Source: an uncultured Mycoplasmatota bacterium (GTDB lineage: Bacteria; Bacillota_I; Bacilli_A; Mycoplasmatales; Mycoplasmoidaceae). Taken from it: a stretch of 5,598 bases of DNA. The stretch spans positions 1 through 5,598 of the forward strand of contig CATAWQ010000037.1 in NCBI GenBank assembly GCA_949500635.1. The letters run 5' to 3'. This document shows positions 1-5,598 of this stretch, one piece after another. Position 1 is the stretch's first letter. Each line of letters opens with the position of its first letter. The translations under genes and the position numbers were made by a program. The notes beneath the pieces were generated by a model. It did no database searches. It was not told where the DNA came from and saw only the letters and a list, made by a program, of their open reading frames with translations.

Positions 1-16
1 CAGTCCATTAGGATCT

Positions 17-250
17 ATGAAGAAATTTAATAATATTGAAGAGTTTCTTGCAACTGTTATTACTTCTCAAATCCAAAACGCAGGTAAAATGGAAAAAATG
101 TCTGAGAAATTGAAAGAAAGTATTCAAAAACTTTCTCAAAGTTTAGGAGACATGGGAATAAACCCAGATGATTTTAATGAAATATTTGGTGACAGTGAAA
201 AACCAAAAGAAAACACTGAAACAAAGCCAGACAAAAATAATAAAAATTAA
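17..250 (+). CDS. Hypothetical protein, small or 3' part of a longer gene
   Basis: I do not recognise this 77-residue product. It has no membrane segment or signal peptide. Residues about 5-45 look helical and amphipathic, with a lysine/glutamate-rich stretch at about 24-37 that could form a short coiled coil. Residues 60-77 are a hydrophilic tail rich in Lys, Asn, Glu and Pro, probably disordered. The start is uncertain. ATG at 17 gives a typical Met-Lys-Lys beginning and has AGGA at 10-13, but only 3 bases separate them, which is short for a Shine-Dalgarno site. The frame is also open leftward to the window edge (Ser-Pro-Leu-Gly-Ser before the Met), so this could be the C-terminus of a larger protein. 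In another frame a TAG at 9-11 could end an upstream gene, which would favour the start at 17. It ends 2 bases before the glycosyltransferase, so it probably belongs to the same transcript. Confidence 0.55.
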   Translation: MKKFNNIEEFLATVITSQIQNAGKMEKMSEKLKESIQKLSQSLGDMGINPDDFNEIFGDSEKPKENTETKPDKNNKN

Positions 251-252
251 TA

Positions 253-1215
253 ATGAAATTATCTTTTATATATCACGTTAATAGTAATTGAGAAACATTA
301 GAAAAATCTATAAATTCTATTTTTAATCAAACTAATAAGAATTTTGAATTAATTTTAGTTTATGATGACCCAAATAAAAATGTTGTAAATGAAATTTCTA
401 AATTTAAATTCAATAAACTAAAAAAATTTAAATTTGTTTCTACCAACCAAAAAATAGGTCACTCTTGGTCTTTTAATATAGGTTTAGATTTAGCTAAAGG
501 TGATTATATTTACTACTTAGGTAGTAATATTACTATTAGTAAAGATTTTGTTAAAAATATTTTACATTTAATTGACAATAATAAAGATTGTGACCTTATT
601 GTTATAGATAATAAGCAATCAAAAGTTATAACAAAAACATTTAATAAAATAGGAATAGATTTATTCTCTGTATTAACTCCATCAATTAAAAATAAAATTT
701 ATAATGTTGAATTCTTAAGAAAAAACAAAATATATTTTGAATTGTTTAAATACTATCCTTTAATGCACTTATTAAAATGTTTAGATTGTATGAAAAAAGC
801 TGTTTTTTACAATAATCCTAAATTAGTTACATTTGCTAATAACAAAAAATATTCTTATAATTTATATAACATCTTTGAACAATCAACATATTTAATTGAG
901 AACAAAGATAAATTTAATTTTTTAAAAAATAATAAAGACAATAATATTTGTTTTGAATATATGATTATTTATTCAATTCTTTATTCTTTCTTATATAAAA
1001 TTCATCAATCTTATTGAAAATTAACATCTTATTTTTCATCTAATATTATTGGAAAAGCCTTACATACATCAAATGTTTGATTAACAAAATATATTCCTGA
1101 TTGAAGAAAAAACCCTGTTATTACAAATAATTTATTAGGACAATCAAAAAATTTAAATAACTACTTTAAAGATTTTAAATTTAGACTAATATATATCCAT
1201 GATTTTTTTAAATAA
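253..1215 (+). CDS. Family 2 glycosyltransferase-like protein (code 4)
   Basis: This 320-residue protein has the layout of a GT-A-fold family 2 glycosyltransferase. Such enzymes transfer sugars from nucleotide donors at the cytoplasmic membrane face, in mycoplasmas often to glycolipids or capsule. Visible features are a first strand at 3-9, then S-I-N-S-I-F-N-Q-T at 19-27 and N-F-E-L-I-L-V-Y-D-D at 30-39 (the nucleotide-binding strand with Asp38/Asp39). N-I-G-L-D-L-A-K-G-D-Y-I follows at 75-86. Where family members carry the metal-binding DXD (usual form L-D-S-D-D), this protein reads L-G-S-N-I at 89-93, so both acidic residues are missing. The C-terminal half (about 130-320) is Lys/Asn/Tyr/Phe-rich and not recognisable; 232-250 is hydrophobic and may touch the membrane. 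Four TGA codons and one TGG (466-468) are read as Trp. ATG at 253 lies 2 bases after the previous stop, with no Shine-Dalgarno site. The family is fairly clear; donor, acceptor and activity are unknown. Confidence 0.8.
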
Positions 1216-1952
1216 TGAATATATCAAACTCAACCAAAAATAAAACTAGGTATTTTTTAGCACCAGCTTGAGCAAGACTTCTTGCCCGTTTGCTCGATTT
1301 GGTATTTTTATTTCTAGCTTTATTTTTATTATTGTTCGCTGTATTTGCAATAGGAAATAATGGTTTTTTTTATGATCAGCATTTTTTTGATAATACTCCA
1401 GCATGAAAATACTTTATCTTTTCCTTGTTTTCATGTACTTTAATTTTAGGCTATTTTGTATTTTTACCGTTTGTTTGAAATGGTAAAACTATTGGTTGTT
1501 GAATTTTCAAAATATGTATTGTTAACACTCACATCTTTGATACTAAGTTAATTGGATTGCTTAAAAGGGAAATGTTTTTATCAGAATCATTTGCTGTTAT
1601 TTCATTGATTTTGGGACTAACATTAATTTCATTAGGAGACACTAATGCTAGTTTGTTACTCAAAGCAATGGTGCAAGGTGAACACAATAAATTCTCAGAT
1701 GCTACTGTAGTTTTTGAGGCATTATATTATGTTTCGGGTTTTATGTTATTTATATGTGTTTTGTGAATGTTTGTAAAAAACAAAAAAAGATGCTTACAAG
1801 ATATTATTAGTGATACTGTTACTATTAAATTTGATAAACAAGATGATACATCAAACACTAAAACTAATAATCAAATAAAAACTTCTACTAAAAACTATAA
1901 ATTGCCTGGAGAAATAGAATCAATTGATTTAGGAGAAATAAGCAAAGAATAA
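1215..1952 (+). CDS. RDD family integral membrane protein (code 4)
   Basis: This 245-residue protein matches the RDD family: small multi-helix membrane proteins of mostly unknown role, some linked to transport. An arginine-rich entry (Arg21, Arg25) leads to Asp28 at the mouth of the first hydrophobic helix (about 29-46), the usual R...D signature. Further membrane segments lie at about 66-88, 121-141 and 166-187. After helix 2 comes N-G-K-T-I-G (89-94), the typical family loop, and after helix 4 comes L-Q-D-I-I-S-D-T-V (194-202), which carries the late conserved Asp. Residues about 205-245 are a hydrophilic Thr/Asn/Lys-rich tail, probably cytoplasmic. All five tryptophans are TGA, so under code 11 the gene falls apart. 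The start ATG shares its A with the last base of the glycosyltransferase stop (TAATG), a classic coupling arrangement, and no Shine-Dalgarno site is present. The family call is good; no substrate can be inferred. Confidence 0.85.
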
Positions 1953-1953
1953 T

Positions 1954-4113
1954 ATGTTAGATCTTTCTAAATTGAATGAAAATCAAAGAAAAGCAGTCAC
2001 TATTGGTGATGGTCCTGTAATTGTTGTAGCTGGCGCAGGAACAGGCAAAACTAAAGTTTTGACGACTAGAATTGCATACTTAATTGAAAATAATTTATTT
2101 TCCCCAGACTCTATTCTAGCTATTACATTTACCAATAAAGCAGCAAATGAAATGAAAGAACGTGTAAATGTGTTGGTTAAAAACACAAAACTTTCATGAA
2201 TTGGTACATATCACTCAATCTGTTTAAGAATTCTTAAAGAAGATATTGAATGCATGAATAGAAAAAATAACTTTGGTATTATTGATGATGAAGACCAAAT
2301 GTCTTTAATTAAGGAAATATATAAGCAATTTAAAATCAATAAAGAAATTTGTACAACTATTAAACCAAAAAAAGCTCTTCAATTAATTGAAATGATAAAA
2401 TTTCAAAATATTGATATAAATAATTTTGTAGAATTTACTGGTTTTATGAAATCAGTCCATTTATACACTTCTGAAGAAGCAAGAGCTACTAAATTAATTT
2501 ACACTGAATATCAAAGAAAACTAATAATAAATAATTTACTAGATTTTAATGATTTATTAATTTACACTAATAAACTTTTATCTATTAATGAAAATATAAG
2601 AAATAAATGACAAAATAGATTCTCATATATTTTAGTAGATGAGTTCCAAGATACAAATGAAATTCAATTTAATATTTTAAAAATGTTAATTAATAAAAAA
2701 AACAAGAATATATTTGTAGTTGGTGATCCTGATCAATCTATCTACAAATGGCGTGGTGCATATGAATGAATTTTCAAAGATTTTAGAGAAGAATACCCTG
2801 AAGCTAAACTTATTGTTTTAGACACTAACTATCGTTCTACAAAAAACATTCTTAATGGATCCAATAAATTAATCTCTAATAATTTTGATCGTATTAAGAA
2901 AAATTTAATTACAAATAATGAACAAGGAGAATTAATAAATTATTTTTGCGCTGAAAGTCAAGAAGATGAGGGAAGGTTTATAACGCAAAAAATAATAGAA
3001 CTTATTAAAAATGGTGCCAAATATTCAGATATTGCAATTTTATACAGAAGTAACTACTTATCAAGATTTTGTGAAGATTCATTAATTATTAATAATATTC
3101 CATACAAAATTTTTGGTGGTATTAGATTTTATCAAAGGAAAGAAATCAAAGACTTAATTGCTTATTTAAAACTAATGATAGGACAAGATGAAGTTTCTTT
3201 AAAAAGAATTATAAATATTCCTACACGTGGTATTGGCGAAACAACCATTAATAAAATTGATGATTATTCAGTAGGATCAGGGTTATGTTTCTTTGATTGT
3301 TTAAAATTACAAAATCAAGATTGAAATTGAAAACAATGTAATAAATTTTATCAAACAATTATAAATTTAAGAGAGCAAATAAAGAATAAATCAGTATCTG
3401 ATGTTTTGAAAACAATTATTGAAACAATTAACTATGATGAATACCTTAAATCTTTAGATTTAGAAGATAAAATAGAAAATGTTAATGAATTAGTGAATTC
3501 AATTAAAACTATGGAATCTTCTAATGAACTTACAATTGAAAGTTATTTAGATCAAATTAGTTTATATACTGATGGTTCTGAACAAAGTATTTTAAAGGAA
3601 AACTTTGTTTCATTAATGACAGTACATGTTGCCAAAGGTTTAGAGTTCCCTATTGTGTTTTTAGTAGGGTTTTCGAATAATATATTCCCGCCAGCGAAAT
3701 CATTAGACTATCAAGAAGAAAGAAAAATAGCCTATGTTGCTATGACAAGAGCAAGACATCAATTATATATCACATGTTCAAATGGTTATTCATATACAGG
3801 TAGTATGGGTCCATCTATGTTCTTAAAGGAAATAGGATATGATAATATGAAAAAAATAGAGCAAGAATTTAAATCAATAAGTACTGCAGATTTAGATTGA
3901 TACAATTCTAAAAAACAGCATATTAATTTCTCTAATATGTATGAAGAAAAAAATATTAATTTTAATATCGGAGATGTAATTTCGCACATAGCATTTGGTA
4001 AAGGTGTAGTAACAAATGTTGAAAAAGAATATTTAACTGTTGCTTTTAAAGCTCCATATGGTATTAAAATATTAATGAAAAATCATAAAAGTATAAAAAG
4101 AATAAAGAATTAA
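1954..4113 (+). CDS. pcrA: ATP-dependent DNA helicase PcrA/UvrD (SF1A, code 4)
   Basis: This 719-residue protein is a full-length 3'-5' superfamily 1A helicase, an ATP-driven motor acting in nucleotide excision repair, in removal of RecA filaments and in clearing stalled RNA polymerase. Motifs in order: Q-motif region with Gln11; Walker A G-A-G-T-G-K-T 27-33; motif Ia 58-65; Ib G-T-Y-H-S 84-88; Walker B D-E-F-Q-D 229-233; motif III G-D-P-D-Q-S-I-Y-K-W-R-G-A 257-269; motif IV N-Y-R-S 292-295; the G-G-I-R-F-Y region 388-393; motif V V-H-V-A-K-G-L-E-F 557-565; motif VI Y-V-A-M-T-R-A-R 594-601 with the arginine finger. Residues 671-717 (starting G-D-V-I-S-H, with F-G-K-G-V-V at 681-686) are the Tudor-like C-terminal domain that contacts RNA polymerase in PcrA. 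The length agrees with E. coli UvrD and Geobacillus PcrA (about 720). Six TGA and one TGG (2749-2751, the motif III Trp266) encode Trp. ATG lies 1 base after the RDD stop; AGGAG at 1931-1935 is too distant to serve it. PcrA is preferred to UvrD for a Gram-positive relative; mycoplasma annotations use both names. Confidence 0.96.
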
Positions 4114-4114
4114 T

Positions 4115-4657
4115 ATGACTAAAACAAATAAAGAAATAAGAGAAAAATTATTGAGAAAAAGACAAAAATTATCAAAAAACCAAAAAGAAAAATTAGATCA
4201 AAAAATTTTTAAATCTCTTATTGAAGAAATTCAAAAAAAAGAAAAAAATAAATTTATTGCAATATATTGACCAATTCAAAATGAAGTGGATACTATTAAC
4301 ATAATAAAATGACTGTTTGAACATAAGTATCACGTCTGTATACCAAAGATTAAAAATAATTTAATGTATTTTACTGAAATAACATCAATAGATTTTGAGT
4401 CTGAATTTTGACACTTAATGAAACAAACAAAACATAATAATGTTGTTAACCCGAATAATATTCAGTTATTAATTGTTCCAATGATTGGTTTTAATAAAAA
4501 TAAATATAGGATGGGGTATGGATTGAATTGATACAATAAGTTTTTAAAATTCAATCATATACCAACAATTGGTATAGCTTATTCATTTCAAAAAGATGAA
4601 GACATTATAATAACAAAAAATGATATTAAATTAGATAAAATTATTACAGAGCAATAA
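4115..4657 (+). CDS. 5-formyltetrahydrofolate cyclo-ligase (code 4)
   Basis: This 180-residue protein fits the cyclo-ligase (methenyltetrahydrofolate synthetase) family, which uses ATP to turn 5-formyl-THF into 5,10-methenyl-THF in the cytoplasm and returns stored folate to the one-carbon pool. The N-terminal basic helix (9-20) with R-Q-K-L-S, the strand I-A-I-Y-W-P (48-53) followed by N-E-V-D-T (56-60), C-I-P-K-I (75-79) and L-I-V-P-M-I-G-F (119-126) all follow the family. The signature loop R-M-G-Y-G-L-N-W-Y-N-K (132-142) aligns with the usual R-x-G-x-G-K-G-Y-Y-D-R, and I-G-I-A-Y-S (152-157) closes the fold. The loop departs at Gly to Asn138, Tyr to Trp139 and Asp to Asn141, so activity should not be taken as certain. 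Length is normal for mycoplasma members. Four TGA codons encode Trp, no TGG. The start is 1 base after the pcrA stop. The family call is firm. Confidence 0.9.
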
Positions 4658-4659
4658 AA

Positions 4660-5448
4660 ATGAAAATATTATTTATCGGAGATATATTTGGAGAAAAAGG
4701 TAAAGAAGCAATTAAAAAAGAATTACCTTTTTTAAAAAAACAGAACAATATTGATATCGTTATTGCTAATGCAGAAAATTGTACTAAAGGGAGATCATTA
4801 TCTTTAGTAGACTATAAATTTTTATGTGATTGTGGAATAAATTATTTTACTTTTGGAAACCATACATATTATTTAAAAGAAATTGAAGAAGTGTTAAAAA
4901 ATAAAAACACTATTAGACCTTTAAATTTAAAATTAGAATGCCCGTATTATAAGTTAGGTAATGGAAGTATTACTTTTACTTATAATTATAAAAATATTAG
5001 AATAACTAATTTATTAGGTTCTACTGTTTACTGTCATAATATTCAAACAAATCCTTTTATTGAATTAGAAAAAATATTATCTATAGATGATTCAGATATC
5101 CATATTATTGATTTACATGCAGAAACAACTAGTGAAAAGAATGCATTTTTACAACATTTCGCTGGTAAAGTAAGTTGTATTTTAGGAACACATACACATG
5201 TCCAAAGTGCTGATGAAAGAATTTATAAAAATACTGCTTATATAACTGATGTGGGTATGACTGGGCCTTCAGAAGGTGTTATTGGAGCCAATTCTAAATC
5301 TATTATTAATATGTTTAGAGGTGAATCACTTAGATTTAAATTATTAGAAGACACTTCTAAATATCAATTTAATGGAATTATTATTGAATTTGATAATAAA
5401 GAAAATAAACCTATTAGTTTAAAAAGAGTTTTTATTAGAGAAAAATAG
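4660..5448 (+). CDS. ymdB: YmdB/TIGR00282 family metallophosphoesterase
   Basis: This 262-residue protein is a YmdB-type two-metal phosphoesterase; family members hydrolyse 2',3'-cyclic nucleotides, and in Bacillus subtilis YmdB (about 264 residues) affects biofilm and motility gene expression and interacts with RNA turnover. Metal and catalytic residues are all visible: Asp8 (in I-G-D-I-F-G), Glu39 and Asn40 (A-N-A-E-N), Asn67 and His68 (G-N-H-T), His153 (D-L-H-A-E-T, 151-156) and His178/His180 (G-T-H-T-H, 176-180). The family tail A-D-E-R-I (184-188) and T-D-V-G-M-T-G-P (196-203) is intact. Small departures from the usual G-N-H-T-W-D are Tyr70 and Tyr71. There is no signal peptide or membrane helix, so it is cytoplasmic. 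It contains no tryptophan. It starts 2 bases after the cyclo-ligase stop without a Shine-Dalgarno site, and its stop codon TAG (5446-5448) overlaps the following tRNA by 2 bases. Identification is strong; the natural substrate is not known from sequence. Confidence 0.94.
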   Translation: MKILFIGDIFGEKGKEAIKKELPFLKKQNNIDIVIANAENCTKGRSLSLVDYKFLCDCGINYFTFGNHTYYLKEIEEVLKNKNTIRPLNLKLECPYYKLGNGSITFTYNYKNIRITNLLGSTVYCHNIQTNPFIELEKILSIDDSDIHIIDLHAETTSEKNAFLQHFAGKVSCILGTHTHVQSADERIYKNTAYITDVGMTGPSEGVIGANSKSIINMFRGESLRFKLLEDTSKYQFNGIIIEFDNKENKPISLKRVFIREK

Positions 5449-5520
5449 GGGTTTAGTTTAATGGTAAAACCAAAGTCTCCAAAACTTTTAATGTGAGTTC
5501 GATTCTTACAACCCCTGCCA
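5447..5520 (+). tRNA. tRNA-Trp, anticodon CCA
   Basis: A 74-base cloverleaf with encoded CCA. The acceptor AGGGGTT (5447-5453) pairs perfectly with AACCCCT (5510-5516), followed by discriminator G5517 and CCA 5518-5520. The D arm is GTTT/AAAC (5456-5459 with 5467-5470) around a 7-base loop containing GG. The anticodon arm is AAAGT/ACTTT (5472-5476 with 5484-5488) with loop CTCCAAA, giving anticodon CCA at 5479-5481. The variable loop is 4 bases. The T arm is GTGAG/CTTAC (5493-5497 with 5505-5509, one G-T pair) with loop TTCGATT. The A1-U72 pair, G73 and the CTCCAAA loop match bacterial tRNA-Trp such as that of E. coli. With anticodon CCA it should read TGG but not TGA, so the organism must carry a second tRNA-Trp(UCA) elsewhere. 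Its first two bases are the last two of the ymdB stop codon. Confidence 0.95.
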
Positions 5521-5547
5521 ATAAAATAAAAAGTGAGAAATCACTTT
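5521..5547 (-). terminator. Putative intrinsic terminator reading leftward
   Basis: A perfect 7-bp inverted repeat, AAAGTGA (5530-5536) and TCACTTT (5541-5547), surrounds a four-base loop. On the - strand the stem runs into a T-rich tract (complement of 5521-5532), the form of an intrinsic terminator for a gene entering from the right. On the + strand only TTT then CCC follows, so it would be a weak terminator for the tRNA transcript, though the hairpin could still protect the 3' end. No such - strand gene is visible inside the window. Confidence 0.5.
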
Positions 5548-5565
5548 CCCAAATTGCAATTAAAA

Positions 5566-5598
5566 GTGCAACACCAATGATAAAATAATGGTGTGCAC
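5566..5598. repeat. Inverted repeat at right edge, possible second terminator
   Basis: GTGC (5566-5569), one unpaired A (5570) and ACACCA (5571-5576) pair with TGGTGT (5589-5594) and GCAC (5595-5598), giving ten base pairs with one bulge and a 12-base AT-rich loop. The left side is preceded by AATTAAAA, so read on the - strand the stem is followed by TTTTAATT, again terminator-like. The right arm ends exactly at the window edge, so the stem may be longer, and a T-run on the + strand side cannot be ruled out. Confidence 0.4.

Noticed and set aside
1983..2186. Minus-strand ORF opposite the pcrA 5' end
   Set aside because: It lies entirely over the Walker A and motif Ia coding region of pcrA and resembles nothing; it is a shadow of the real frame.
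1557..2610. Series of short ORFs that look like broken RDD and helicase genes
   Set aside because: The breaks are all in-frame TGA codons. Read as Trp (code 4), each gene is continuous, with domain motifs in order and normal length, so there are no frameshifts or pseudogenes.
3786..3989. Minus-strand ORF opposite the pcrA 3' end
   Set aside because: It is an antisense shadow of the helicase C-terminal part, hydrophobic only because the opposite strand is A-rich.
5390..5417. Possible promoter for the tRNA inside ymdB (TTGATA, 16 bases, TATTAG)
   Set aside because: The -10 matches the consensus at only 4 of 6 bases, and such matches are frequent by chance in DNA this AT-rich. There is no independent support, so it is not listed as a feature.
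5554..5571. Small inverted repeat TTGCA / TGCAA
   Set aside because: It is only 5 bp with an 8-base spacer, and it competes with the longer hairpin at 5566-5598.
5455..5598. Minus-strand open frame with a hydrophobic stretch entering from the right edge
   Set aside because: It runs through both hairpins and antisense through the whole tRNA, so it is very unlikely to be coding.
1..5598. CRISPR, insertion sequence, toxin-antitoxin or defence system
   Set aside because: No regularly spaced repeats, transposase motifs, terminal inverted repeats with target duplication, or defence-type domains were seen. The helicase is an ordinary housekeeping PcrA and not a defence helicase.

Overview
The window comes from a mollicute (Mycoplasma-type bacterium). 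The DNA is strongly AT-rich, and the four large genes other than ymdB only read through if TGA means tryptophan (genetic code 4). In these frames I count 19 tryptophans written TGA and 2 written TGG. TGA falls at positions where the protein families expect an aromatic or tryptophan residue, so these are true codons and not frameshifts. The species cannot be named from the sequence alone. The gene set and style suggest the Mycoplasma hominis/bovis/pulmonis type of lineage, but that is an impression only.

Everything recognisable lies on the + strand in one extremely compact unit. In order it holds: a short helical, lysine/glutamate-rich ORF of unknown function (17-250), which may be the tail of a longer gene; a family 2 glycosyltransferase-like protein (253-1215) with an altered DXD region; an RDD-family membrane protein (1215-1952); a full-length PcrA/UvrD superfamily 1 DNA helicase with its C-terminal Tudor-like domain (1954-4113); 5-formyltetrahydrofolate cyclo-ligase (4115-4657); a YmdB/TIGR00282 metallophosphoesterase (4660-5448); and tRNA-Trp with anticodon CCA (5447-5520). 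The spacers between genes are +2, -1, +1, +1, +2 and -2 bases, so there is almost no room for separate promoters or Shine-Dalgarno sites. The unit is probably co-transcribed and its genes translationally coupled.

The last 78 bases (5521-5598) hold no gene I can support. They contain two inverted repeats. Both have their T-tract on the - strand side, which suggests terminators for a convergent gene beyond the right edge, possibly working in both directions.

The genes do not form one pathway. They cover envelope functions (glycosyltransferase, RDD protein), DNA repair and replication-transcription conflict (PcrA), one-carbon metabolism (cyclo-ligase), RNA/cyclic-nucleotide phosphodiester chemistry (YmdB) and decoding (tRNA-Trp). 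I see no new defence or mobile system. The most unusual points are the tRNA whose first two bases are the last two bases of the ymdB stop codon, the near absence of TGG codons next to a tRNA that reads only TGG, and the altered active-site motifs in the glycosyltransferase and the cyclo-ligase.
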